Part shown: in pieces, positions 1 to 8,757 of the stretch | How the letters are laid out: each line of letters begins with the position of its first letter | Numbering within the stretch: the stretch's first letter is position 1 | Source of the DNA: Bradyrhizobium sp. sGM-13 | Lineage (GTDB): Bacteria > Pseudomonadota > Alphaproteobacteria > Rhizobiales > Xanthobacteraceae | Assembly (NCBI RefSeq): GCF_018398875.1 | Contig: NZ_JAGWDK010000003.1 | Coordinates: 62,001-126,000 of the forward strand | Direction of reading: 5' to 3' | DNA length: 64,000 nt | Position numbers and translations under genes: made by a program | Notes under the pieces: model-generated | What the model was told of the DNA's origin: nothing | What the model saw: only the letters and a program-made list of their open reading frames with translations | Database searches by the model: none

Positions 1-2
1 CC

Positions 3-458
3 GGCACCTGGGCCTTCCTGCCGGCGCAGCTCGCCGATGGCAACACCATCGTGGTCAACACCGGCTTTGTGCAGAACACGATGCAGGACCGCGCCCAGCA
101 GGATCGCGCCGCAAGACGCCTCATCACCGGTGACCCGGTGCAGCTCACCGGCTATATCCGGTTTCCCGAGAGCGCCGGCACGCTGACGCCGCCGGAGAGC
201 GTAGCAAAACGGCTTTGGTTCACTCGCGATCATCTCGCGATGGCGCATGCGCTCGGCTGGGTCGAAGGCGGCAAGGCCGTCGCGCCGTTCTATGTCGATC
301 TGGAACATCCGGTGCCCGAAAGCGGCATTCCAAAGCCCGGGCCACTCTCCGTGCACCTCAAGGACAATCACCTGCAATACGCCATCACTTGGTTCACGCT
401 CGCCTTTGCAGTCGTCATTGCGTTCGGTGTGTGGTGGCGCGCGCAACGTCGAGCATGA
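3..458 (+). CDS. SURF1 family protein, C-terminal part (5' end outside window)
   Basis: The reading frame is open from the first bases, so this is the 3' portion of a gene that starts upstream. SURF1 (Shy1) proteins are inner-membrane factors for assembly of aa3-type cytochrome c oxidase. Seen here are the motif VNTGFVQ, equivalent to the family's VNRGFVP, and near the end HLQYAITWFTLA, the SURF1 signature (HLQYALTWF) at the start of the second membrane helix. That helix continues to AFGVWW and is followed by a basic tail RAQRRA, as expected for a cytoplasmic C-terminus. In alphaproteobacteria the gene normally closes the cta/cox operon, which presumably lies to the left. Confidence 0.9.
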   Translation, partial: GTWAFLPAQLADGNTIVVNTGFVQNTMQDRAQQDRAARRLITGDPVQLTGYIRFPESAGTLTPPESVAKRLWFTRDHLAMAHALGWVEGGKAVAPFYVDLEHPVPESGIPKPGPLSVHLKDNHLQYAITWFTLAFAVVIAFGVWWRAQRRA

Positions 459-548
459 GACCCCGTATTCGTCCGGACTAGCCTCATGGAACCTTTGTTC
501 CGCACAATCATTTAGGGACCAAGGTGAGTTCCGGAAATAGGCTGTTCA

Positions 549-1010
549 GTGTCCATTCACGACGATCGCCATACTCCGTCACCCGCGTCAGCACTCGGGA
601 CAAGGTATGGCAACGTGGATGGGATCGCGGAATTGGCTGATGATTTCGATCAGGTAGCATTAGTGGTCGACTGGCTGGACGCGTGCCGCAATCGCGACCT
701 CGCGACATTGCTCGACCTCTATGCTGATGACGCGATCGCCGAATGCCGGTGCGGCGAGGCCAAGGTCAGTGAAGGCCGCGCCGGACTCGAGTCCTACTGG
801 CGGCCGCGCCTCGATGCGATCGCACCCACCGCATTCGGGCTGGAGGAAATCACGCCGACCACTGACGGCGTCGTGCTCGATTATCTGAGCCACGAAGGCA
901 TGCCAGTCCGCATCGCATTCGCCTTTTCGCGCGACGCCAAGATCTTGCGCACCACCTGCGCCCCCTCGGGCCAGGCGTTGTGCCGGGAAGTTGCCGCCAC
1001 TGGCGACTGA
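549..1010 (+). CDS. SnoaL/NTF2-like polyketide-cyclase-fold protein
   Basis: A 153-aa protein from a GTG start; an in-frame GTG at 615 is an alternative and no in-frame ATG precedes the conserved part. Residues about 35-125 look like an NTF2/SnoaL alpha+beta barrel: DWLDACRNRDLATLLDLYADDA followed by the strand-turn pattern with YW and VVLDYLS. The fold is used by small enzymes and ligand-binding proteins, so no substrate can be given. It ends 3 bp from the end of the convergent kinase gene. It appears to be a single gene with no operon partner in view. Confidence 0.7.
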   Translation: MSIHDDRHTPSPASALGTRYGNVDGIAELADDFDQVALVVDWLDACRNRDLATLLDLYADDAIAECRCGEAKVSEGRAGLESYWRPRLDAIAPTAFGLEEITPTTDGVVLDYLSHEGMPVRIAFAFSRDAKILRTTCAPSGQALCREVAATGD

Positions 1011-1013
1011 TCG

Positions 1014-2372
1014 TTAACTCCGTTCTGCGTGTTGCGAATGTAAGGCGGAATCGCCCGCTGGAAGCCGGCAACGAACGCTGGTGCGCCCTGCCTCGCGCAG
1101 CAGCTCAAGCGTCCCGCTCAGCGCCCGGACGCGCTCCAGCATTCCCGTCAGTCCCCGGCCGAACATCCGATCTGCCGGAAAGCCGATGCCATCGTCGGAT
1201 ACTTCCACGGTCACTTCGCGCTCGTTGATGCCCGCCGCGACATGCATCGATTTCGCTTTGGCGTGGCGGAGCACATTTGTCACCGCCTCCTGGATCACGC
1301 GATAGACCGTCTGCGACAGCAAGCCATCGACCTCGTTCAGATCAGCGTCGATCTGCGACGTCACTTTGAGATCAGGCGACTGCGCCTTCGCATTCCGCAG
1401 CAGCGTCTGGATGCTCTTCTCGAGGCCGAGCTCGTGAATGTAGAGCGGCCGCAGGCGGTCCAGGATGCGGCGGTTCGCCTGCTGCAAGGTTTCGACCGAC
1501 TGCAGAATGCCATCGGCCGCGCTCCTCAACTCCGCGTTAGCGGACGGGATGGTTTCCAAGAGCGCCACCGTGTTGGCGCGGATCCCGAACAGCAGCGGCC
1601 CGAGTTCATCATGGAGCTCGCGCGCCATGTCCTGCCGCTCGTCATCCTGCAGCGACATGATCCGGCGCAGCAGGCTACGATTATCCTGGCTGAGGCGATT
1701 GAGGGTGCGGGCGAGTTCGTTGGCTTCCTGCGCGCTCCTGCGGACCTCGGGCGGACCGGCAGGGGAAATTAGCTGTTCGTAATTCCCCGTTCGCATGCGG
1801 GTCAGGCCATCGCCCAGATTCTGCAGCGGTACCAATGCGGAGCGCACGGTGAGGTGGGCGATCGCCCCCGTCAGCAGCATCAGGATAATTCCGGAGCAGG
1901 CGATCGCCAGAAATCCGATCCACTTTTCGTAGATGTCGGCGGACATGTCCGGCGCAAATACGATATCGCCGACCTGCTTCCCCTCGACCATCACGGGGAA
2001 GGCTGTCCCGATTTCGGGGATGGCGAGGAGGTGGACGAACCACTCAGGCACCGTACCCAGGGGGGTCTGCACCTCGGGAGGGTAAACATCGAGATCGGTC
2101 CCGAGGCGCCGAAACCGGATTGTTTCCGACGTTCCAAGTGATTGCACGAACGCCTCGAGGGTTGCTTGCGGATTGGCCGAGGCTCCAAGCGCAGCGTTGA
2201 GCGCCGTCGCGACCGTTTTGGCCGAGCGAGTCCCTGGCTCGGCTTCCTCCAGAAGTTGCGCAGAGGCAAAGATCTGGAGCGAAACGGCTCCGGCCAGCAG
2301 GGCGGCCACGAACATCAGGCCGAGCGGCAGCAACAATCGCGTTCTAAGAGAAAGCCGTTCCCACATTTGCAC
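1014..2372 (-). CDS. Membrane sensor histidine kinase, NarL-partner (HisKA_3) type
   Basis: A 452-aa two-component sensor. Transmembrane helix 1 covers about residues 12-33, a periplasmic region about 34-150 (resembling the LapD/MoxY N-terminal sensor type), helix 2 about 151-175, then a HAMP linker and a HisKA_3 dimerisation domain with phosphoacceptor H254 in MARELHDELGP. The HATPase domain follows, with N-box QEAVTNVLRHAKAK and DDGIGF. HisKA_3 kinases pair with NarL/LuxR response regulators, and one is encoded divergently 74 bp away (2447-3094), so the two very likely form one phosphorelay. The signal is unknown. Confidence 0.88.
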   Translation of the reverse strand: MQMWERLSLRTRLLLPLGLMFVAALLAGAVSLQIFASAQLLEEAEPGTRSAKTVATALNAALGASANPQATLEAFVQSLGTSETIRFRRLGTDLDVYPPEVQTPLGTVPEWFVHLLAIPEIGTAFPVMVEGKQVGDIVFAPDMSADIYEKWIGFLAIACSGIILMLLTGAIAHLTVRSALVPLQNLGDGLTRMRTGNYEQLISPAGPPEVRRSAQEANELARTLNRLSQDNRSLLRRIMSLQDDERQDMARELHDELGPLLFGIRANTVALLETIPSANAELRSAADGILQSVETLQQANRRILDRLRPLYIHELGLEKSIQTLLRNAKAQSPDLKVTSQIDADLNEVDGLLSQTVYRVIQEAVTNVLRHAKAKSMHVAAGINEREVTVEVSDDGIGFPADRMFGRGLTGMLERVRALSGTLELLREAGRTSVRCRLPAGDSALHSQHAERS

Positions 2373-2446
2373 TATTTTAGTTCCCGCAACCCAAGATTTC
2401 TCTTTTCAAATACCCCCAACCGCTTATTTATCCCGATAGGGGATGG

Positions 2447-3094
2447 ATGATGCAAAATTCTGCCAGATCGGCAACGAAGGTATTGATCGTCGACGACCAT
2501 CCGGTGGTCCTGTCCGGTTGCCGTTCGCTGTTCGCCTCGGACAATTCCGTCAAGATCGAGGAAGCCACCGACGCCAAGTCCGGCCACCGCGCCTATGTTG
2601 CCAGGAAGCCCGACGTCACGGTTATCGACATCAAGCTTCCCGACGTTTCCGGTTTCGAGCTGATGCGGCGCATCCGCAAGGACGATCCGGGTGCCAGGAT
2701 CATCATGTTTAGCATGAATGACGATCCGGCGTTCGTCGTTCGCGCCATCGAGATGGGCGCGCAGGGCTATGTTTCGAAGGGCGATGATCCCCGGATGCTT
2801 GTGAGGGCGGTCCGCAAGGTGGCCGCGGGCGAGAATTTCATTTCACCGCAACTGGCGGAGGCGGTGACGTTTTCAGGCGCGTCGATCAAGGCCAATCCGG
2901 CATCGCTGATGACGGCGCGCGAGCTGGAAATCCTGCGGCTGTTGGGCCGTGGTGACAAGATCGTCGAGGTCGCCGACGCGCTGGAGATTTCCTACAAAAC
3001 GGTGGCCAACACCACCTCGCTGCTCAAGCAGAAGCTCGGGGCCAAGAACCATTCGGACTTGATCCGGATCGCGGTCGAGATGGGGCTCGGCTGA
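2447..3094 (+). CDS. NarL/LuxR-family response regulator
   Basis: 215 aa: receiver domain at residues about 11-125 with acidic pair DD in VLIVDDHP, phosphoacceptor D61 in VIDIKLPDVSGF and the conserved Lys in YVSKGDD; then a LuxR-type helix-turn-helix (LTARELEILRLL-like stretch MTARELEILRLLGRGDK ... KTVANTTSLLKQKL). The start is ATG 2447 or the ATG directly after it; GATAGGGG upstream serves as a ribosome site. It is divergent from the HisKA_3 kinase at 1014-2372, which is its probable partner. A dispersed repeat follows the stop codon. Confidence 0.9.
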   Translation: MMQNSARSATKVLIVDDHPVVLSGCRSLFASDNSVKIEEATDAKSGHRAYVARKPDVTVIDIKLPDVSGFELMRRIRKDDPGARIIMFSMNDDPAFVVRAIEMGAQGYVSKGDDPRMLVRAVRKVAAGENFISPQLAEAVTFSGASIKANPASLMTARELEILRLLGRGDKIVEVADALEISYKTVANTTSLLKQKLGAKNHSDLIRIAVEMGLG

Positions 3095-3103
3095 ACGCCA
3101 CTG

Positions 3104-3205
3104 GAGCGTTTTCCAGCGAAGTGGACACCGGTTCGCGTCAAGAAAACACGTCAAGACAAGGATCCAGAGCCCGGTTCTGATTCAATCAGAACCGAGAAGC
3201 TCTGG
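3104..3205. repeat. Dispersed intergenic palindromic repeat
   Basis: This stretch holds a near-perfect hairpin at 3172-3194 (CGGTTCTGATT / AATCAGAACCG) nested inside outer arms CCAGAGC (3166-3172) and GCTCTGG (3199-3205). The preceding sequence (agcgttttccagcgaagtgg) is of a type I recognise as recurring between genes in Bradyrhizobiaceae. It may also stop transcription from the response regulator gene, but has no T-tract. Confidence 0.6.
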
Positions 3206-3393
3206 CATCCGCGTGGGCTAAACCGGCCGCGCCGCGTGGTCGCGACCCGTTTGCGCCGCTGCAATTCGCGTATCACCCACAGTCGATTTTGTTCCGCTGC
3301 GACCAAGCAAGAAGGATGGAGCGGATAGTCTGCCGCCAGTTGACGGGAAAAATAGGCAAAGTAACCTTGCGGAGCACTTGCAAGGAGAGCTGG

Positions 3394-3606
3394 ATGAACA
3401 GCCCCGATGTCGCAGAAGCCGCCTTTGCACGGGCCTGGAGCGTCTACCTGCTGATCCACAGCGGTATCGACGAGAACGACGCACGCCGCGCCAGTCTTCA
3501 GCGCTTTATCCAACAGCGCTGTAGTGCGGGCGAGACCGACACGGAACTACTGGCGGTCGAGGGGCTCAAATATCTCAAAAGCCTGGAAGGACCCCAGGAG
3601 GACTAG
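3394..3606 (+). CDS. Small conserved-looking hypothetical protein (70 aa)
   Basis: I start this at ATG 3394 because a good ribosome site (AAGGAGAG at 3382-3389) precedes it; an upstream in-frame extension has no such signal and reads through non-coding-like sequence. The product is mainly helical and acidic (ARAWSVYLLIHSGIDENDARR, TDTELLAVEGLKYLKSL), with no membrane helix or metal motif. Similar-size proteins of this pattern are known as hypothetical in Bradyrhizobium; I cannot assign a function. Confidence 0.65.
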   Translation: MNSPDVAEAAFARAWSVYLLIHSGIDENDARRASLQRFIQQRCSAGETDTELLAVEGLKYLKSLEGPQED

Positions 3607-3707
3607 CTCACCGCCGCTTTGCCCGACGGCTCATCCACGCTAGATCGGGAAAAACTGGAACAATCGATTCCATCGCGCGTTGCCTGCATCATTGGAGCCT
3701 TACCCGG

Positions 3708-3758
3708 ATGGCGGCCGAAACCAGTATGAAAACCATGAAGGTCTGCACAGGCAATTAA
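3708..3758 (+). CDS. Candidate 16-residue peptide ORF in an orphan transcript
   Basis: ATG 3708 opens a 16-codon frame (MAAETSMKTMKVCTGN) with further in-frame ATGs at 3726 and 3735, ending at TAA 3756-3758. A strong intrinsic terminator follows 21 bases later and no other gene ends at it. It could be a leader peptide, a small membrane-independent peptide, or an incidental frame in a small RNA. No clear ribosome site precedes ATG 3708. Confidence 0.2.
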   Translation: MAAETSMKTMKVCTGN

Positions 3759-3779
3759 GACAGACCCTTCCAGGAGAGA

Positions 3780-3808
3780 GGGCCGCAGGTTCACCTGCGG
3801 CCCTTTTT
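3780..3808 (+). terminator. Strong intrinsic terminator with no annotated gene upstream
   Basis: Perfect stem GGGCCGCAGGT (3780-3790) / ACCTGCGGCCC (3793-3803) followed by TTTTT (3804-3808). Transcript direction is plus. The nearest plus-strand gene ends at 3606, 170 bases earlier, so the terminator more likely belongs to a short independent transcript. Confidence 0.85.
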
Positions 3809-4194
3809 GCTGGTCCGGCAACAAGCATCAGCAACGCAGCCTCAAGCGCAGAGGGTGAAGTACCGAGCTGCGCCCGCCCTGGTGAAGCTTCTTTCGCGCG
3901 CCACTGCAAGGAACGCGGTGAGATCGCTGATGTTTTGCCGCGCCATTCATGAATCCATTTCATAGGTCTAAGTTAACCCTACGATCTAATAGGACGCGCC
4001 TGCAGCCGCTAGATGTTGGGCCTGGCGTCGCTCGCACCGGTCGTCGCGCTCTATCAAACGTGAACGCCGGCCAGGAACAGCCGAAACGCGGCGCAGTTAC
4101 AGGAGCGCAGCCGGATATTTCACGGGGGGCAGCGGTACAGACCGCGCCCTGCCTCGAACGCGATCCGGGCAAAAAGCACAAACGGGAACACGAC

Positions 4195-4845
4195 ATGAAA
4201 AGTCCGAGCGACTTCGAATTATCGCGGCGTAAACTGTTGGCGGGAAGCGCTGCATCAATAGCGCTGACGGCGGCGCCATCCATCGTCAATGCCCAGGTGC
4301 CTGCCGTGGAGGCTGCCGTCGCTGACGTCTCTGCCGAATGGAAAGTCTCCTTCACCGTGAACGGAACGGCGCGGGGCCTCACGCTCGACCCGAGAACCAC
4401 GCTGCTCGACTCGCTGCGCGAGCACCTGCATCTCACCGGCACCAAGAAGGGCTGCGATCACGGCCAGTGCGGCGCCTGTACGGTCATTGTTGGCGGAAGG
4501 CGGATCAATTCCTGCATGACGCTCGCCGTGATGCACGAGGGCGAGCGCATCACGACCGTCGAGGGGCTCGGCACGCCCGAGAACATGCACCCGATGCAGG
4601 CCGCTTTCGTCAAGCATGACGGCTACCAATGCGGATATTGCACGCCGGGACAAATTTGCTCGGCCGTCGCTGTGCTTGACGAGATCAAGGCCGGCATCCC
4701 GAGCCACGTCAGTGCCGATCTGAACGCGCCGCCGCAACTCAGCAATTCCGAGCTCCGCGAGCGCATGAGCGGCAACATCTGCCGTTGCGGCGCCTACTCC
4801 AACATCGCCGAGGCAATATCGGAAGTCGCCGGGAGGCCCGCATGA
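4195..4845 (+). CDS. paoA: Aldehyde oxidoreductase, 2Fe-2S subunit (PaoA-like), Tat-exported
   Basis: 216 aa. Small subunit of a xanthine-oxidase-family molybdoenzyme, passing electrons between the molybdenum site and the FAD subunit. A twin-arginine signal (SRRKLLAG, residues about 10-17, then a hydrophobic run to A-Q) precedes a plant-type ferredoxin fold with [12 protein letters not shown] and a later Cys (first 2Fe-2S), then CGYCTPG and NICRCGAY (second 2Fe-2S). ATG 4195 is chosen because it sits just before the Tat signal; longer frames add implausible sequence. Its stop overlaps the start of the next subunit. In E. coli PaoABC only PaoA carries a Tat signal and the complex is exported as a unit; the same holds here. 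Confidence 0.93.
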   Translation: MKSPSDFELSRRKLLAGSAASIALTAAPSIVNAQVPAVEAAVADVSAEWKVSFTVNGTARGLTLDPRTTLLDSLREHLHLTGTKKGCDHGQCGACTVIVGGRRINSCMTLAVMHEGERITTVEGLGTPENMHPMQAAFVKHDGYQCGYCTPGQICSAVAVLDEIKAGIPSHVSADLNAPPQLSNSELRERMSGNICRCGAYSNIAEAISEVAGRPA

Positions 4846-5792
4846 GATCATTCACCTACGAACGCGCCCGCACGCCGGCTGAGGCTGCCGCTTCCGCGAT
4901 GCGCAAGCCGGATGCCAAATTCATCGCCGGAGGCACCAATCTCCTGGACCTGATGAAGCTCGAGATCGAGACGCCGGCCCATCTGATCGACGTCAACGGC
5001 CTCGCACTCGACAAGATCGAGCCGACGCAAGAGGGCGGACTACGCATCGGCGCGCTGGTGCGCAACACCGATCTCGCCGCGGACACGCGCGTGCGGCGCG
5101 ACTACGGTGTATTGTCGCGCGCGCTGCTTGCGGGCGCCTCGGGACAATTGCGCAACATGGCGACCACGGCAGGCAATCTGCTGCAGCGAACGCGCTGCCC
5201 TTACTTCTATGACACCAACCAGTCCTGCAACAAACGGAAGCCCGGCAGCGGCTGTGCGGCGATCGGCGGCTTCAGCCGCCAGCATGCTGTCGTCGGCGCA
5301 AGCGAAGCCTGCATAGCGACCCATCCGAGCGACATGGCGGTGGCGATGCGCGCGCTCGATGCCACCGTCGAAACCGTGCGGCCCGACGGCGCGACGCGAA
5401 CGATCCCGATTGCCGAATTTTACCGTCTGCCCGGCGATACGCCGCACATCGAGACGACGTTGATGCCGGGCGACTTGATCACGGCGGTGACGCTGCCAAA
5501 ACCCGTCGGCGGCAAACAGATCTACCGCAAGGTGCGCGACCGCGCCTCCTACGCCTTCGCGCTGGTCTCGGTGGCTGCGATCGTGCAGCGCGACGGAACG
5601 GGGCGTGTCGCGCTCGGCGGCGTCGCGCACAAGCCATGGCGTGTCGAGGCGGCCGAGGCCCAGATGCCGAATGGCGCCAAGGCGGTCGCCGCACGGTTGC
5701 TCGCCGACGCAAGGCCGACGCGGGAGAATGCATTCAAGCTGGCGCTGGCCGAACGCACGTTGGGCGCCGTGCTGGCTGAAGCGAAAGGCTGA
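4842..5792 (+). CDS. paoB: Aldehyde oxidoreductase, FAD / 4Fe-4S subunit (PaoB-like)
   Basis: 316 aa, ATG overlapping the paoA stop (ATGA). The FAD-binding part has [13 protein letters not shown] (residues about 26-38) and [21 protein letters not shown]. An insert with Cys residues ([21 protein letters not shown]) matches the extra 4Fe-4S cluster known from PaoB and 4-hydroxybenzoyl-CoA reductase-type subunits. It lacks a signal peptide, consistent with piggyback export on PaoA. Confidence 0.92.
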   Translation: MRSFTYERARTPAEAAASAMRKPDAKFIAGGTNLLDLMKLEIETPAHLIDVNGLALDKIEPTQEGGLRIGALVRNTDLAADTRVRRDYGVLSRALLAGASGQLRNMATTAGNLLQRTRCPYFYDTNQSCNKRKPGSGCAAIGGFSRQHAVVGASEACIATHPSDMAVAMRALDATVETVRPDGATRTIPIAEFYRLPGDTPHIETTLMPGDLITAVTLPKPVGGKQIYRKVRDRASYAFALVSVAAIVQRDGTGRVALGGVAHKPWRVEAAEAQMPNGAKAVAARLLADARPTRENAFKLALAERTLGAVLAEAKG

Positions 5793-5808
5793 TCCGAAAG
5801 GTTGATCC

Positions 5809-8013
5809 ATGAGATTCGAAACCCCCGCCACAATCAATCCGATCGACCAGCTCAAGGTGGTCGGTAAGCCCGCCGATCGCATCGATGGTCCGCTCAAGAC
5901 CACGGGCACCGCGCGTTATGCCTACGAGCACCACGAGGGCATTTCAAATCCGGCTTACGGTTACGTGATCGGCTCGGCCATCGCCAAGGGCCGGATCACC
6001 GGTATAGATCTCGCTGCCGCCAAGTCCGCACCGGGCGTGCGTGCTATCGTCACGGCTGACAATGCCGGCAAGCTCGGCAAGGGTGATCGCAACACTGCGA
6101 AGCTGCTCGGCGGTCCCGACATCGAGCATTATCACCAGGCGATCGCGCTCGTGGTTGCCGATACCTTCGAGCAGGCCCGCGCCGCCGCGGAACTCGTCCG
6201 CGTCGACTATGTCCGAACGGATGGCGCTTTCGATCTCGCGGCAGCTAAGGACATTGCCAAGCCCCAGGCCGTGTTCGGCGGTCCGGCCGATACGGCGGTC
6301 GGTGATTTTGCCGACGCGTTCGCCGCAGCGCCGGTTCAACTTGACGCCAGCTACACCACGCCCGATCAAGCGCATGCGATGATGGAGCCGCATGCCTCGA
6401 TCGCCGCCTGGAACGGCGACAAGCTCACGCTCTGGACCTCGAACCAGATGATCGCCTGGGGAGTGGGGGAGGTGGCGAAGACGCTGGACATTCCAAAGGA
6501 GAACGTTCGCCTGATCTCGCCCTTCATCGGCGGCGGCTTCGGCTCCAAACTGTTCGTTCGTTCGGATGCATTACTGGCGGCACTCGGCGCGCGCGCAACG
6601 GGGCGGCCCGTGAAGGTGGCGCTGCCGCGGCCCTTCGTCTTCAACAACACCACACATCGCCCCGCAACGATCCAGCGCATCCGCATCGGTGCGGCCAGGG
6701 ATGGCAAAATCTCGGCCATCGGTCATGAAGAGTGGTCCGGCAATCTGCCCGGCGGCAGGCCGGAGGGCGCGGTCGCCCAGACGCGGCTGCTATATGCCGG
6801 CGCCAACCGCATGACCGCCACGCGGCTCGCCGAGCTGAACTTGCCCGAAGGCAACGCCATGCGCGCGCCGGGCGAGGCATCGGGCATGATGGCGCTCGAA
6901 ATCGCGGTTGACGAAATGGCCGAGCGGCTCGGCATGGATCCGATCGAGTTCCGTATCATCAACGATACCCAGGTCGATCCGGAAAAGCCCGAGCGCCCGT
7001 TCTCGCAGCGCCGCCTCACCGAGTGCCTGCGGACAGGCGCGGAGCGCTTCGGCTGGAACAAGCGCAATCCGCAGCCGGGCGGGGTCCGCGACGGGCGTTG
7101 GCTGGTCGGCATGGGCGTCGCAGCCGCGTTTCGCAACAATCTGTTGACGAAGTCGGCCGCGCGCGTGCGGCTCGATAACAACGGCGTTGTAACCGTCGAG
7201 ACCGATATGACCGACATCGGCACCGGCAGCTACACGATCATCGCGCAGACTGCGGCCGAGATGATGGGTGTGCCGATGGAGAAAGTAGTGGTGCGTTTGG
7301 GAGACTCGACCTTCCCGGTGTCATCTGGCTCCGGCGGACAATGGGGCGGCAACAACTCGACCGCAGGCGTTTATGCCGCATGCGTCAAGTTGCGCGAGTC
7401 GATCGCGCAAAAACTTGGTTTCAACTCGGCGGAAGCGGAGTTCGCCGATGGTGAGGTTCGCTCGGGTAACCGCCGCGTGCCGCTGGCGCAGGCCGCGGGC
7501 GATGGCGGCCTCAGTGCCGAGGACGGCATTGAGTATGGCGACATCGACAAGAAGTATCAGCAATCGACCTTCGGCGCGCACTTCGTCGAAGTCGGCGTCG
7601 ATGCCGCCACGGCCGAAATCCGGGTGCGCCGGATGCTCGCGGTCTGTGCCGCCGGCCGCATTCTCAATCCGAAGACCGCGCGCAGCCAGGTGATCGGCGC
7701 GATGACCATGGGCGTGGGCGCGGCACTGATGGAGGAACTTGTCGTCGACGAACGCGCCGGCTTCTTCGTCAACCATGACTTGGCTGGCTACGAAGTGCCG
7801 GTTCACGCGGACATTCCGCATCAGGACATGATCTTCCTCGACGAGACCGACCCGATGTCGTCGCCGATGAAGGCCAAGGGCGTCGCCGAGCTCGGCATCT
7901 GCGGCGTGGCGGCGGCGGTCGCCAACGCCGTCTACAACGCCACCGGCGTCCGTGTGCGCGACTATCCGATCACGCTCGACAAGCTGCTGGAGCGACTGCC
8001 CAACGTAGGTTGA
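5809..8013 (+). CDS. paoC: Aldehyde oxidoreductase, molybdopterin-binding catalytic subunit (PaoC-like)
   Basis: 734 aa, the usual length for PaoC. It holds the molybdenum cofactor and oxidises aldehydes to acids. Features visible: GGGFGSKLF (cofactor loop), RAPGEASGMMALE, GTGSYTIIAQTAAE, SGSGGQWGGNNST, and near the C-terminus KAKGVAELGICG, which carries the catalytic Glu of the family (GxGE context). No signal peptide. 16 bp behind paoB in the same operon. No XdhC/PaoD-type maturation gene is in the window, so the sulfuration chaperone must lie elsewhere. Confidence 0.93.
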   Translation: MRFETPATINPIDQLKVVGKPADRIDGPLKTTGTARYAYEHHEGISNPAYGYVIGSAIAKGRITGIDLAAAKSAPGVRAIVTADNAGKLGKGDRNTAKLLGGPDIEHYHQAIALVVADTFEQARAAAELVRVDYVRTDGAFDLAAAKDIAKPQAVFGGPADTAVGDFADAFAAAPVQLDASYTTPDQAHAMMEPHASIAAWNGDKLTLWTSNQMIAWGVGEVAKTLDIPKENVRLISPFIGGGFGSKLFVRSDALLAALGARATGRPVKVALPRPFVFNNTTHRPATIQRIRIGAARDGKISAIGHEEWSGNLPGGRPEGAVAQTRLLYAGANRMTATRLAELNLPEGNAMRAPGEASGMMALEIAVDEMAERLGMDPIEFRIINDTQVDPEKPERPFSQRRLTECLRTGAERFGWNKRNPQPGGVRDGRWLVGMGVAAAFRNNLLTKSAARVRLDNNGVVTVETDMTDIGTGSYTIIAQTAAEMMGVPMEKVVVRLGDSTFPVSSGSGGQWGGNNSTAGVYAACVKLRESIAQKLGFNSAEAEFADGEVRSGNRRVPLAQAAGDGGLSAEDGIEYGDIDKKYQQSTFGAHFVEVGVDAATAEIRVRRMLAVCAAGRILNPKTARSQVIGAMTMGVGAALMEELVVDERAGFFVNHDLAGYEVPVHADIPHQDMIFLDETDPMSSPMKAKGVAELGICGVAAAVANAVYNATGVRVRDYPITLDKLLERLPNVG

Positions 8014-8071
8014 ACTACCCAAGTATCTCGACACGTAAATTCAATTCCTGATCTTCAAGCAAGGGAGAGCC

Positions 8072-8563
8072 ATGATCACGCGACGAGGCCTCATAGCAAG
8101 CGCCGGCCTCGCTGTGTTGGCGGCAGATGTCACGCACTCTGTCCAGGTGCAAGCAAGGAACGGAACGATGGAAATCAAGCGAAGCGGTTCACAGCCCTCC
8201 GGCAAGGGACCTGCGGAATATTTCACCGGCAGCGTGCGTGTCGATCCGCTATTCCAGGCCGCCGATCCCGCGCGTGTTGCCGGTGCCCACGTCACATTCG
8301 AGCCCGGTGCGCGCACGGCATGGCACACCCATCCGCTCGGTCAGACCCTGATCGTTACCTCGGGGCGCGGCTGGGTGCAGGCGTGGGGCGGACGTGTCGA
8401 GGAAATTCACCCGGGCGACGTCATCTGGTTTCCGCCCGGCGAAAAGCACTGGCATGGCGCGACACCGACCACGGCGATGACGCATATCGCGATCCAGGAG
8501 CGGCTCGACGGCAAGACCGTCGACTGGATGGAGAAGGTCAGCGACGAACAATACCGGGCTTGA
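8072..8563 (+). CDS. Exported cupin-fold protein
   Basis: 163 aa. N-terminus [20 protein letters not shown] looks like a Tat-type or lipoprotein-independent export signal. A single cupin domain follows: motif 1 [21 protein letters not shown] and motif 2 [17 protein letters not shown], supplying the usual His/Glu metal ligands. Related single-cupin proteins include hydroxynitrile-lyase-like and quercetinase-like enzymes. It starts 58 bp after paoC with the ribosome site AAGGGAGAG, so it is probably co-transcribed and acts in the periplasm with the oxidoreductase; the substrate is unknown. Confidence 0.8.
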   Translation: MITRRGLIASAGLAVLAADVTHSVQVQARNGTMEIKRSGSQPSGKGPAEYFTGSVRVDPLFQAADPARVAGAHVTFEPGARTAWHTHPLGQTLIVTSGRGWVQAWGGRVEEIHPGDVIWFPPGEKHWHGATPTTAMTHIAIQERLDGKTVDWMEKVSDEQYRA

Positions 8564-8592
8564 TTGGAGTGAAATTTTGAGAGCTTGACCGA

Positions 8593-8630
8593 GGCCGGGC
8601 TCGTCCCGGCCCTCTACGTCTTTCTGTCTT
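8593..8630 (+). terminator. Probable terminator after the pao-cupin operon
   Basis: Hairpin GGCCGGG (8593-8599) / CCCGGCC (8605-8611) with a 5-base loop, followed by a T-rich stretch (ctctacgtctttctgtctt). The T-tract is interrupted, so efficiency is uncertain. Confidence 0.45.
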
Positions 8631-8757
8631 ATTGAGACGCCGTTTGTCGTTCGGCGCTCGCGGCCCTGATCTGGCATGGCAGGAATATGGCGGTGGATGA
8701 GGATCATTCTTCAAAGCTAGAGCGCCAATCGTTCCAAAAACGCGCTAAAGTGGAGCC

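Larger units (their letters stand above)
3607..4194. other. Intergenic region: orphan short transcript, then featureless
   Basis: The first 200 bases hold the tiny reading frame and terminator listed separately. From 3809 to 4194 I see no supported gene, tRNA or repeat. A long in-frame upstream extension of the next gene is open here, but it lacks a start signal and protein-like composition, so I treat it as the leader of the aldehyde oxidoreductase operon. Confidence 0.5.

Noticed and set aside
3708..3758. Identity of the tiny peptide as PqqA
   Set aside because: PqqA needs the Glu and Tyr that are cross-linked; the peptide has no Tyr, and no pqqBCDE genes follow.
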